The notes: a model not told the origin generated them from the sequence alone. A DNA stretch of 60,635 bases from an uncultured Bacteroidaceae bacterium (GCA_905233285.1 CAJODY010000011.1:1-60635), one strand, 5' to 3'. Shown: positions 34,984 through 43,885, counted from the first letter of the stretch. Program-made: numbers and translations.

Positions 34984-35400
34984 ATGAACGAACATCTCAA
35001 CCCCGGAATCGATGTCGACAAACTGAAAGTCCTCGTAGTTGACGACGTACCATTGAACGTACTGCTCATCAAGAAAATGCTGTCGCAGTACACATTCCAA
35101 CTGAAAACAGCCAACAGCGGTCAGACAGCCCTCGACAGCATCGCACAGGACATGCCCGACCTCCTGCTGCTCGACCTCATGATGCCAGGCATCGACGGTT
35201 TTGAAGTAATCCGCCGCCTCCGTGCCGACGAAAAGACCAAGAAACTGCCCATCATCATCCTCTCCGCCCTCAACTCCGAAGCCGACATCGTCAAAGGCTT
35301 CAAACTCGGAGCCAACGACTTCATCAACAAACCCATCATCATGGAGAAACTCATCAGCAGCGTGACGACCCAACTCAACCTCGCTGCCGCAACGAAATAA
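34984..35400 (+). CDS. Stand-alone response-regulator receiver protein
   Basis: A 138-residue protein with only a CheY-like receiver domain. The acid pair D20-D21, phosphoacceptor D64 (LLLLDLMMPG), the Ser of ILSAL near residue 97 and K116 in INKPI are all in place, so it should be phosphorylated. There is no output domain and no kinase gene nearby. It ends the polysaccharide operon, 23 bp after the dehydrogenase frame, and is followed by a strong terminator. It probably controls synthesis or secretion by protein contact, perhaps with the TackOD1 protein. Confidence 0.9.
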   Translation: MNEHLNPGIDVDKLKVLVVDDVPLNVLLIKKMLSQYTFQLKTANSGQTALDSIAQDMPDLLLLDLMMPGIDGFEVIRRLRADEKTKKLPIIILSALNSEADIVKGFKLGANDFINKPIIMEKLISSVTTQLNLAAATK

Positions 35401-35430
35401 ACAGAAGCATCGCTTCTCCACTTCCCCATT

Positions 35431-35467
35431 CACCCCGTGCCGCTCCCGCTGTACGGGGTGATTTTTT
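35431..35467 (+). terminator. Terminator of the exopolysaccharide operon
   Basis: CACCCCGT (35431-35438) pairs with ACGGGGTG (35453-35460), followed by ATTTTTT. It is a strong intrinsic terminator 31 bases after the receiver stop. Confidence 0.88.
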
Positions 35468-35483
35468 ACCCCTCCTAAGCGTT

Positions 35484-35549
35484 GAATGTTTCGTGACGGC
35501 GCAATGAACGTTTCAGTCGGGCTAAACGAACGTTTCAGTCGGGCTAATC
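35484..35549. repeat. Three 22-bp direct repeats
   Basis: Units start at 35484, 35506 and 35528. The second and third share GAACGTTTCAGTCGGGCTAA exactly; the first (GAATGTTTCGTGACGGCGCA) is degenerate. They are in direct contact, with no spacers, so this is not a CRISPR array. The rest of the gap 35401-35823 holds the operon terminator and the leader described next. Confidence 0.85.
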
Positions 35550-35648
35550 GTCAGACCATAGCTGAGACGAAATAAAAAGCAGAGGTTGCAAACAGAGACG
35601 AAATAGAGAAAAATCACACTTTCTTTACTTAATTAACAATTTTTTACT

Positions 35649-35823
35649 ATTCAGGAGAACACATTTGAATTGCTATAAACTATATTTGCACCCGTATGTG
35701 AATATACATCATCCAGTCGTACCTACACATTATATATATAATGCGCGTACGCGACCCCCAGTTGAATTAGCGTAGCATTGATTTTACTTTAACCACATTA
35801 TATTATTATCAATCTAAATTTCT
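35649..35823 (+). promoter_or_regulatory. Leader module 1: promoter and structured 5' UTR
   Basis: ATTCAGGA (35649-35656) lies 24 bases before TATATTTG (35681-35688), the -7 box. The leader then reads GTATGTGAA, and holds CGTACCTACA, the 16-bp perfect palindrome CATTATATATATAATG (35728-35743), GCGCGTACG and a C-rich GACCCCC AGTTG stretch. CGTAC and GTACG flank the palindrome as an outer stem. The same elements at the same spacing precede the paralogous gene at 40356. The UTR is about 125 bases, long for this phylum, and its function is unknown. Confidence 0.75.
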
Positions 35824-38800
35824 ATGAAACGAAAATTACTTTTCGCGATGGTAGCTTTGCTCTCCATCGTTGGTGTAAAGCAAGCAAATGCTTACACTAC
35901 AGATGATTTGGAGTCTGCTGGCTGGACTTTGGTTACAGATGCCAACATCACAGGAGTTGATAACAATTACTATGTATTGGTAGATGCCTATTCGTCAGCC
36001 TATGTTATGGCTAACGATGCATCTCATTTCCGTCCTTGTTACAAGACTCTTGGAAATCCTATTGAAAATCCATCCTTCGTATGGTGTCTTGAAGGTAGTG
36101 GTAACACTTTGTCACTCAAAAGTGTTTCAACGGGTGCTTATTTCAAGCAGGCATCTGGATGGAATACGTCGATGGGTTACAGCCGTGACAGTCGTAACGT
36201 TGTTACATGTACTTTCACATTAAATAGTGGTAAGTATGACCTCAAGTGTGTTCAAAGCAATGCAATGGTTGGACACTGGAATGATGATACAGCCGGTGTT
36301 GCCGCAGACGGTGAAAACATTGCGGCCAACAAGAGTACCGAACATGCAGACGGTTTCAAATTGTATGCTATGCCAAAGTCTGACTACATTCAGGCTCTCG
36401 CTGCTGCACGTGCTACAGCTGTAGCAGGGGCAACAAAGGCATCTCCCGTAGAGGCTACTTCCTGGATGCAGAATCCCGACTTCAGCAAAGACTGGGGAGG
36501 TTGGGAACTCTCTTTCACCTCTTCTGGAAACATGCAATGGGGGCAGCAAACTCTTGAGTCATGGAATGCAACCAACGTGATTGTAAAGCAAGAATTTAGT
36601 GGAGTACCTAATGGTAAATACAAAGTTCAGGCAGACCTCATATCTGGTCCTGGAGCAACCCACGCAGCCTATGTATATGCAACTGGCGACTCCAAGGTTA
36701 GTAGCGATGTCGTTTCTGTAGATGCATCTGCAGGTAACTATCCTACTATGTCCAACGAGGTGGCTGGCAACACTCTGACAGCAGACAATGTTAATGTAAC
36801 TGGTAACACCATAACTGTTGGATTTGATCAATCAACTGGTTGGATTGTAGCTGACAACTTCAAACTCTACTATTATGGTCCGAACTTGGCTGCTTCTGAT
36901 GCACTGCCTGTTGGCGACATGGAAGCCGGAAAATGGTATTACTTTGATATCGCCGTTGGCGGAGACTACAACCTATCATGCACAAATCTTTCCGATATTG
37001 TATATTCCACTGATGGTTCTATTCTGCTTGAAGATGCAGGTTCCATTTCTACCACCTTTGATGCAAGCCCAGCAGAACTTACAGCTGGACGCTATTATGT
37101 AAAATCATCATCTGCACAGACGCTGACCGTTGAGGCTAGCTCTTACAGTTATGTGGTAAGTGATGCCTCGACAAACATTACATATATACAGCCAGGAAAT
37201 GTTGTGACGGTTAGTTACACGGTCAGCACCAATGACCCGGGCGCAACACTCACACAGGATTATAACGGCGTAACATTCGACGGTGCTGCTATTAACTTTA
37301 CTCCTGGCGCAAGTGGTTTCACATTCACCGTACCTGCAGACCTCGAAGCTGGTGTAGAACACACCTTGTACATCCCTGCCGGTGCCATAGGCTATGATGA
37401 AGGTAGTACTTATAATGCCGAGCAAAGCATTACGCTGAATGCAGTTGCTATTTATGACGGTGTTTATTATATGTACAATACCGACACACAGAATTACATC
37501 AGCCGTCAAGGCAACTACAACACTCAAGCAAGGATGGACGATTGGGGCTTAGCCTTCAATGTTTCAACTGATGCCAACAATAATACAAAACTTCAGTATT
37601 TTGACAGCCAGTTGTGGCTCGGCGACGATGGATTCTGCTATGGAGACTGCTCAGGTGATCGCGTACGCTCATTCAACGTTACAAAGGTTGCAGGTGGTTA
37701 TAAGTTCTTGAACACCACCAACAACAAATATCTGGCTGTTTATGACAATCAGACTGTAGCTGATGCTGAAGAAGGAGTTAATCTTCAGGGAACAAGCAAC
37801 ATTTGGTATCTCGAAAACACCACAGAGCACAAGGACAACTACACCAAGAACGAGAATGCACAGGCTGCTTCTGTTGCAACAGCAGTTGGAATTGTTGGTG
37901 TCACAACAAAAGCCCAACTTGTTGACATACTTGCTGCTAATTATGGCGAGACCGACATCAACATTACAGGTGCAAAGGCAGAGAAATTCCAAATATATCC
38001 TGGTAACGGTAAAGATGATGGTCCTGTTACCTATTATTCCGAGACAGTTAATGGACTTAAGGCAGGTATCTACAAGTTGAGCGTTGGTGCCTTCCAGCGT
38101 GCTGCAGGCAATGAACGTGTCGCTGCTGCCGATGGTGCCCGCAGCCTTATCTACCTCTATGCCGGAGCCAACAAAACACAGATTAAGTCTGTTATGGACT
38201 ATGGTGCACCTACTGCATATGCAAACGACTTCGAATACGAAGGAAAGCACTATCCCAACAACGAGCCTTCTGCTTACGCCGCTATCGAAACAGGCAACTA
38301 CCAGAATGACGTTTACGTATATTTAGCAGAAGCAGGTTCTTTGGAAATTGGTATCAAAAATCCAAGTCGTTTAGGTGGAGACTTTGCTACTTGGGCTGTA
38401 TATAACAACTGGACTCTTACCTACTACGAAGCAAAGGCAACTCCTGCAGAGAAGGAAGCTTTGGCTGACGCTATTGCTACAGCAGAGGCTAAAACTCTTG
38501 GTTTCGAAACTAGTGAATATGCTCCATACAACAACGTAGATGCTCTTACAGCTCTTGCAACAGCTAAGGCTATCGATCCCGATAACGCCTCTGGTGCTGC
38601 TGTAGTTGCTGCTACTACTGCGCTGACTGGTGCTACATGGACTGCAAACGATGGCGAAGTTAATGCTATCTATTGGGAGGATTACACATCAGGTGATATT
38701 GCCGGAGATGGTTACATCCATCCTCTTGGCTGGACTAACACAGGTTACAATACACGTATCTATAGCGTAGCCGCAGGTAATCAGGATACAAATACTGGTA

Positions 38801-39804
38801 TCTCTGCAGTTCACAATCTGGCTATGATGATGAAGTATAATACAACCTATGGTGAGACTACTGGTTACACAATGCCTCTGAAAGCTGGTAAGATTTACAA
38901 GATTTCGTTCAAGTATTGTGGATGGGGTAATACTCCGACTACAAATATTGTCTTGACCGATCCTTCTGACAATACTATTTCTCTTGCTCCTGGTTTCCGT
39001 CCTGCAACAAACGATGGTAATACCAATGCAGAGGACTGGTACGACTACACAGGTTACTTCGTTTCTACTACCGCAGGCGACTATGTACTTGCAATGAATA
39101 AGGTAGATGCAGGTCAGCAGCAAATTGCTATTGGCGATGTAGAGATTATCTCTGCTTCAGAACTTGAATTTGCAGACGGTACAGTTCCTACTTATGCTCC
39201 TGGAATATATCCAACAGTTAAGGTTACTCGTACGCTGACTGCTGATCGTTGGGCTACAGCCGTATATCCATTCGCTGTGGATGCTACAAGCGCTGGTGTT
39301 ACAGTTGCAACTCTTGAAAGCTTCGACGAAGGTGAACTCTCATTCTCTTCTACTGCTGGCACAAGCGTAGCTAATGAGCCATTCATGATGAGATCAGCAT
39401 CTGATAAGGCATTCTTCACTCTGACAGATGTAGAAGTTGATGCAACAGCAGCTGCGCCAGAAAAGACAGCAGGCGATGCTGCATTCAAGGGTACTTATAC
39501 TGGAACAACAGTAGAGGAAGGTGAAGGAACTCTTTACAACTATGTATTGAGCAACAACAACATCTATAAAGTTGCAGCAGAACCTGCTACAATCAATCCT
39601 TACCGTGCTTACTTCGCAATCACAGCTGCTGCTGGTGCTAAGTCTCTCACCTTCGTTGTAGATGGCAAGGCTACAGGCGTTAAGACTCCGGCTATCGCAG
39701 AAACAGAAGAGCCTGAAGTACTCTTTAACTTAGCTGGCATCCAGGTAGGCAAAGACTACAAGGGAGTTGTAATCAACCAGAAGGGCGAAAAGCGTCTTCA
39801 GTAG
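35824..39804 (+). CDS. Giant secreted protein with carbohydrate-binding-like domains (module 1)
   Basis: 1326 residues with the signal peptide MKRKLLFAMVALLSIVGVKQANA. Residues about 25-190 resemble a ricin-like or lipocalin-type trefoil, about 205-350 a jelly-roll (NPDFSKDWGGWELSF to VADNFKLYYYG), and about 540-660 another trefoil-like region (GVYYMYNTDTQNYISRQGNY). Two or three more jelly-rolls follow. The last 28 residues, LFNLAGIQVGKDYKGVVINQ onwards, form a C-terminal tail shared with other proteins here. No catalytic motif is seen, so it is probably a surface or secreted binding protein. It shares its leader and first 24 coding bases with the gene at 40356 and is followed by a microprotein gene. 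Confidence 0.8.
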   Translation: MKRKLLFAMVALLSIVGVKQANAYTTDDLESAGWTLVTDANITGVDNNYYVLVDAYSSAYVMANDASHFRPCYKTLGNPIENPSFVWCLEGSGNTLSLKSVSTGAYFKQASGWNTSMGYSRDSRNVVTCTFTLNSGKYDLKCVQSNAMVGHWNDDTAGVAADGENIAANKSTEHADGFKLYAMPKSDYIQALAAARATAVAGATKASPVEATSWMQNPDFSKDWGGWELSFTSSGNMQWGQQTLESWNATNVIVKQEFSGVPNGKYKVQADLISGPGATHAAYVYATGDSKVSSDVVSVDASAGNYPTMSNEVAGNTLTADNVNVTGNTITVGFDQSTGWIVADNFKLYYYGPNLAASDALPVGDMEAGKWYYFDIAVGGDYNLSCTNLSDIVYSTDGSILLEDAGSISTTFDASPAELTAGRYYVKSSSAQTLTVEASSYSYVVSDASTNITYIQPGNVVTVSYTVSTNDPGATLTQDYNGVTFDGAAINFTPGASGFTFTVPADLEAGVEHTLYIPAGAIGYDEGSTYNAEQSITLNAVAIYDGVYYMYNTDTQNYISRQGNYNTQARMDDWGLAFNVSTDANNNTKLQYFDSQLWLGDDGFCYGDCSGDRVRSFNVTKVAGGYKFLNTTNNKYLAVYDNQTVADAEEGVNLQGTSNIWYLENTTEHKDNYTKNENAQAASVATAVGIVGVTTKAQLVDILAANYGETDINITGAKAEKFQIYPGNGKDDGPVTYYSETVNGLKAGIYKLSVGAFQRAAGNERVAAADGARSLIYLYAGANKTQIKSVMDYGAPTAYANDFEYEGKHYPNNEPSAYAAIETGNYQNDVYVYLAEAGSLEIGIKNPSRLGGDFATWAVYNNWTLTYYEAKATPAEKEALADAIATAEAKTLGFETSEYAPYNNVDALTALATAKAIDPDNASGAAVVAATTALTGATWTANDGEVNAIYWEDYTSGDIAGDGYIHPLGWTNTGYNTRIYSVAAGNQDTNTGISAVHNLAMMMKYNTTYGETTGYTMPLKAGKIYKISFKYCGWGNTPTTNIVLTDPSDNTISLAPGFRPATNDGNTNAEDWYDYTGYFVSTTAGDYVLAMNKVDAGQQQIAIGDVEIISASELEFADGTVPTYAPGIYPTVKVTRTLTADRWATAVYPFAVDATSAGVTVATLESFDEGELSFSSTAGTSVANEPFMMRSASDKAFFTLTDVEVDATAAAPEKTAGDAAFKGTYTGTTVEEGEGTLYNYVLSNNNIYKVAAEPATINPYRAYFAITAAAGAKSLTFVVDGKATGVKTPAIAETEEPEVLFNLAGIQVGKDYKGVVINQKGEKRLQ

Positions 39805-39840
39805 TAATTAATCCTAAAACAAAAGAAAGGAAACAAAACA

Positions 39841-40026
39841 ATGAAAAAGATATATATAGCCCCACTCACAGAAGTGGCAGACATGAGTGCAGAACAGATG
39901 ATATGCGATTCACCCCTTAGCACTGTGGACGGTCTTGATGGCGTAGGCAAGGGTGGAGATTTCCCAGGTGGAAGTGCTGACGACAAGTACTTCGACGATG
40001 AAGACGTCTTTGACGAACTCTGGTAA
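39841..40026 (+). CDS. Microprotein 1 with acidic EDVFDELW tail (61 aa)
   Basis: A 61-residue protein starting MKKIYIAPLTEVADMSAEQM, with a Gly/Asp-rich middle and ending DDEDVFDELW. There is no signal peptide or membrane segment. It begins 36 bases after the giant secreted protein gene, and the preceding AAAGAAAGGAAACA(A/G)AACA is conserved before microprotein 2, which has the same kind of start and the same tail. The short basic start of form MKK-x-Y-x-x-P occurs in many uncharacterised small Bacteroidetes proteins. Function unknown. Coding is supported by conservation of both ends with a divergent centre. Confidence 0.8.
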   Translation: MKKIYIAPLTEVADMSAEQMICDSPLSTVDGLDGVGKGGDFPGGSADDKYFDDEDVFDELW

Positions 40027-40058
40027 TTGCATAATCCCTCAATATTAAAATAGCGTTG

Positions 40059-40096
40059 AAAAGCTTCAGCATAAAGCTGAGGCTTTTCTTCTTTTT
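40059..40096 (+). terminator. Terminator after module 1
   Basis: AAAAGCTTCAGC (40059-40070) pairs with GCTGAGGCTTTT (40076-40087), followed by CTTCTTTTTT. It closes the giant-protein/microprotein transcript. Confidence 0.87.
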
Positions 40097-40173
40097 TATG
40101 ATGTTTAGTTTACAAATGGGAGACGAAAATCAAAGAAAAGAAATAAATTCAGAAGATTTAACAAAATTTTACC

Positions 40174-40355
40174 ATTCAGGAATACAGTTTCGTAATTGTT
40201 TGATATACCTTTGCAGCCGTATGTGAACGCACGTACATATGTCCGTACCTACACATTATATATATAATGCGCGTACGAGACCCCAAGTTGCATTACCAGT
40301 ATATTCTTTTATACATTAACCAAATATTAACTTTTTATTATCATTCATTTTTTCT
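40174..40355 (+). promoter_or_regulatory. Leader module 2: promoter and structured 5' UTR
   Basis: A near copy of leader 1. ATTCAGGA (40174-40181) is again 24 bases before the -7 box, here TACCTTTG (40206-40213). GTATGTGAA, CGTACCTACA, the palindrome CATTATATATATAATG (40254-40269), GCGCGTACG and GACCCCAAGTTG follow in the same order. The two leaders diverge in their last 60 bases and become identical again from the ATG. The remaining part of the gap 40027-40355 holds the module 1 terminator and AT-rich sequence with nothing else I can see. Confidence 0.75.
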
Positions 40356-43300
40356 ATGAAACGAAAATTACTTTTCGCGGCACTATGTGTCGTCAGTGCA
40401 TTAGGTTTCAAAGCTAATGCATATCAAACGCCAGAGGCAAATGGTATTTATTATTTGTATAATACCGCTTGTACGAACGGCGATCCAGGCTTTATGAGTA
40501 CTGGTAATGGTTATGGATTCCAGGTCGTCATTGACAAATTCGGCTTCCCTGTAAAACTTATTGATGCAGGTGAAGGTAAATTCAAATTCCAATTCATTCA
40601 TCATGAGGGCTATCTTGCTGATGATGGTTGGATGTATAGCGATGGTGATGCATCTAGTCGCGCACGTGTCATTGAAATTCAAGATCAGGGTAGTGGTAAC
40701 TACAAGCTTTACAATACCAATAACAGCACATGGATTGAGGATTGGTATACCAATGTAGTTGGTGATGGAACTGAGAATCGGCATAACTACATTTGGCAGT
40801 TCCTGTCAAAGGCTGAACGTGATGCTATGGTTGCTGGTTACACAACGAGTGTGAAATTAGCGGCAGCTACCTCAATGGGTATGCCAGCCAGCGTAGATAC
40901 CGAAAGTGAATTTGATGAATATCTGAGTACCAATTATATCGCTCTTGACCAGAGTTCAAAGATTGAGAATGGCACGTTTGATACAAGTCACAATACAAAA
41001 GGATGGTCAACAACAGTTATTGATAGTGATCATCGAACCTTCACTATCGGTTGGGGTAATGAGGCTACGAAGAATACTCCAGAGGTTTATGAAGGTGCAG
41101 GTTACCTTACTCACGATCAAATATCAGTAGATAAAGTCGGTCTCTACAAGGTTTCTGCTAATGCTACCTATCGTTGTGGTAATAATAATAATAATAACAG
41201 AATCGGTGACCTCGGTTATGATGGTAGCGTTACATATTTACAGGCTAATAATAGTATTGCAAAGGTTGATGACTGGTATAGTGGTAAGATAAATGGCAAT
41301 GGCCCTAGTGGTCCAACAGATGCGAATAACAACTATTTTTCACAAGGTAAATATTTAACTGAAGTTTATGTTTATGTTGGTGAAGAGAAAACCATAGATA
41401 TTTCTCTTCATTCACATGCATTTACTTGGGGCGGTTGGCTGATGTTCAACAACTTTAAGTTGACATATTATACTGATCAAGTTTCTGACGACGATGCTAC
41501 TGCCATTCTTGAAACAGCAACAAGTCTTGAAGACGAAGAAATGGACGCAGACATCAAGACCGCTTTGACTGCGGCAAAAACCACCTTCAATGGAAATCAC
41601 TCGGTAGCTAACTATAATGCCCTGCAAACGGCAATAGATAATGCTCAGGCATCTGCAGATGCTTATGCACTCTTTGCTCCTGAAAGAACAAAGGCTCTCG
41701 CACTGGGTATGACATCAGAAGCAATCGCAGCTGTAGAGCCAGATGTAAATGCTCTGAAAGTTGCAGAATATACCTTTGTTACTACAAATTATGCATATGG
41801 TGTAGAACTTGGTACTTGGACCAAGACGAATGCAACAGACAGACGAGGACAGCATTGGGACGGAACTACAGACGGTACGACAGGAACTCCATACAGTGAG
41901 CAAGATGTTGGTTGGGATAAAGATTCATGGACTTGCTCTTATACGCAAGACCTCACTTTGCCAGCTGGTAGCTACGTATTTAAGGTGGCTGGTCGTAAGA
42001 GTTCAAATTCAGCTACGCTCGAACTGAAAGTGAAGAATGGGGAGAGTGTTATTGGCACTGTAAACGACTTCCCTAACGGAGATACAGGCTTCGGTATAAA
42101 TACTTCAGGTGCAACTGATTTCTCAAATGAAAGTACGTATGCAAATGCAAATACTGGTCGTGGTTGGGAATGGCGCTACGTACAATTCACACTTGCAGAC
42201 CCCGCTACCGTAACCGTATCTGTTAATGCTTCAGCCTCAGGAAAATATCAGTGGGTTGGTTTCTGTAATCCAACTGTTCAGACAAATGATGAAGATAATG
42301 TTGATTTGATGGAGGCTCTCGTTGCTTTGAATAGTGCAAAGGCTGCTGCAACATTGACTAAGAATACGACCAATGTTGGCTCAGGTGTATTCCAACTTAA
42401 TAGTACCACTAACGATGCTCGTTGGACGGCATATAGTGATGCGAAGGATGATGCAGATGATTATGAGTTAACAAGTTCTTCTACAGCTTCTGAAGTTAAT
42501 GCTTTAACAACTGCCTTGAATACAGCTATCAGCAACTATAATAATCAGCCTCTGAATGCTCCAGCTGCAGACAAACATTATAATATTATTGTTGCTACTG
42601 CAGAACATGCAAAATTAGGAAATGCCATCGTAATGGATCGCGTAGCAGAGTATCCAATATATAATGGTAAGTATATTTCCAATAATACAGGCTTCACGCT
42701 CAATGCTTCTGCTGCTCCACAAGAACACCTTGCACAAGCATGTGTGTTCACTCCTGTTGCCGGTAAGGTTAATACCTACAATATTACTATGGAGCGCGTA
42801 GAAGGATCAGTTTATCTGACATACGGTAATCTCAATGATAGTCAATTAAACTGGAAGAATGATCAAATTCAAGCAACAACTGAAAGTTCAAAGAAGGGCG
42901 AGTTCCGTATTGCTCCAACAACAACTGCAAATGTTTTCAATATCGTCAACACAAATAACGACAACTTGATTGGTTGCGAGGATGCTGGTAATATTTATAC
43001 AACCAACAACAAAGCCGACTTCACTCTTGCTGAGGCTTCTCAGGCTTCTGTTCCTGTCCAGATTCAAGCTAATAAGTATGGTACTATTATCTTCCCATTC
43101 AATCCTGACGTATCAGATTTTGATGACATCACATTCTATAGTTGCTCAGCTAAGGGTGAAAACACTGTAGAGATTGAACCTCTGGATAGTGATCCTGTTG
43201 CCAATACTCCATACGTTGTTCGCAATGCTAGCGGAACTGCATTCAATCAGAATGTTACAGGTTGGGGTACTGCTGCTGAAGATTCTTACACTGAAGGATT

Positions 43301-43610
43301 GTTGACAGGTGTTTATACTGAAACAACCGTACCTGAAAATAGCTACGTCTTGCAGACTCAAGATGGTGTTCAGAGTTTCTATAAGGTAACAAGCGCTTTA
43401 ACTTCTACTAAATATCGTGCTTATCTCACAGTTCCATCTGGAGCTAAGTCACTCCGTATCGTTGACGGCAAAGTAACAGAAGTTATTGCTCCTGAAGTAG
43501 CTGAGACAGAAGAAGAGGAAGTTCTCTTCAATATGGCAGGTATCCAAGTTGACAAGAACTTCAAGGGATTTGTAGTTAACCAGAAGGGCGAGAAGCGTTT
43601 CAACAAGTAA
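40356..43610 (+). CDS. Giant secreted protein with carbohydrate-binding-like domains (module 2)
   Basis: 1084 residues with the signal peptide MKRKLLFAALCVVSALGFKANA. A trefoil-like region (GIYYLYNTACTNGDPGFMST) spans about 28-150, a jelly-roll about 205-370 (KIENGTFDTSHNTKGWS), a helical FIVAR-like repeat about 380-440, a second jelly-roll about 495-650, another helical repeat and a second trefoil-like region (about 745-890). It ends LFNMAGIQVDKNFKGFVVNQ plus a short basic tail. It is a paralogue of the 35824 product with similar ends but rearranged middle domains. An AAT run at 41181-41198 codes six Asn. It is AT-richer than the operons on either side. Confidence 0.8.
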   Translation: MKRKLLFAALCVVSALGFKANAYQTPEANGIYYLYNTACTNGDPGFMSTGNGYGFQVVIDKFGFPVKLIDAGEGKFKFQFIHHEGYLADDGWMYSDGDASSRARVIEIQDQGSGNYKLYNTNNSTWIEDWYTNVVGDGTENRHNYIWQFLSKAERDAMVAGYTTSVKLAAATSMGMPASVDTESEFDEYLSTNYIALDQSSKIENGTFDTSHNTKGWSTTVIDSDHRTFTIGWGNEATKNTPEVYEGAGYLTHDQISVDKVGLYKVSANATYRCGNNNNNNRIGDLGYDGSVTYLQANNSIAKVDDWYSGKINGNGPSGPTDANNNYFSQGKYLTEVYVYVGEEKTIDISLHSHAFTWGGWLMFNNFKLTYYTDQVSDDDATAILETATSLEDEEMDADIKTALTAAKTTFNGNHSVANYNALQTAIDNAQASADAYALFAPERTKALALGMTSEAIAAVEPDVNALKVAEYTFVTTNYAYGVELGTWTKTNATDRRGQHWDGTTDGTTGTPYSEQDVGWDKDSWTCSYTQDLTLPAGSYVFKVAGRKSSNSATLELKVKNGESVIGTVNDFPNGDTGFGINTSGATDFSNESTYANANTGRGWEWRYVQFTLADPATVTVSVNASASGKYQWVGFCNPTVQTNDEDNVDLMEALVALNSAKAAATLTKNTTNVGSGVFQLNSTTNDARWTAYSDAKDDADDYELTSSSTASEVNALTTALNTAISNYNNQPLNAPAADKHYNIIVATAEHAKLGNAIVMDRVAEYPIYNGKYISNNTGFTLNASAAPQEHLAQACVFTPVAGKVNTYNITMERVEGSVYLTYGNLNDSQLNWKNDQIQATTESSKKGEFRIAPTTTANVFNIVNTNNDNLIGCEDAGNIYTTNNKADFTLAEASQASVPVQIQANKYGTIIFPFNPDVSDFDDITFYSCSAKGENTVEIEPLDSDPVANTPYVVRNASGTAFNQNVTGWGTAAEDSYTEGLLTGVYTETTVPENSYVLQTQDGVQSFYKVTSALTSTKYRAYLTVPSGAKSLRIVDGKVTEVIAPEVAETEEEEVLFNMAGIQVDKNFKGFVVNQKGEKRFNK

Positions 43611-43641
43611 TAACCTTAAAACAAAGAAAGGAAACAGAACA

Positions 43642-43812
43642 ATGAAAAGAATATATATAAAACCATGTTTGAAGATAACAGAACTTCAGTTGGCAAAGAT
43701 TATTTCAACATCCAATGTTCAATATTCAGAGACTCCGGCAGCTGTGAAGTCAGATACAGGTTATACAATGGATGACAAGGACGACGAAGACGTCTTCGAC
43801 GACCTCTGGTAA
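43642..43812 (+). CDS. Microprotein 2 with acidic EDVFDDLW tail (56 aa)
   Basis: The frame starts ATG at 43642, 31 bases after the giant protein stop, and stops TAA at 43812. It starts MKRIYIKPCLKITELQLAKI and ends DDKDDEDVFDDLW. The upstream sequence AAAGAAAGGAAACAGAACA is almost the same as before microprotein 1. The centre differs fully in sequence and length, while the first 8 and last 9 residues are conserved, which is strong evidence that this short frame is real and that the two ends carry the function. No family is known to me. Confidence 0.8.
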   Translation: MKRIYIKPCLKITELQLAKIISTSNVQYSETPAAVKSDTGYTMDDKDDEDVFDDLW

Positions 43813-43885
43813 TAGCATACTCCTTCGGATGGAGGAGTAAATGAGCCTTTCGGCTCGAAATAAGTTAGTTAAAAAAAGTTTTTGG

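Noticed and set aside
35484-35549. Possible CRISPR array
   Set aside because: The units are contiguous 22-mers with no unique spacers and there are no cas genes in the window.
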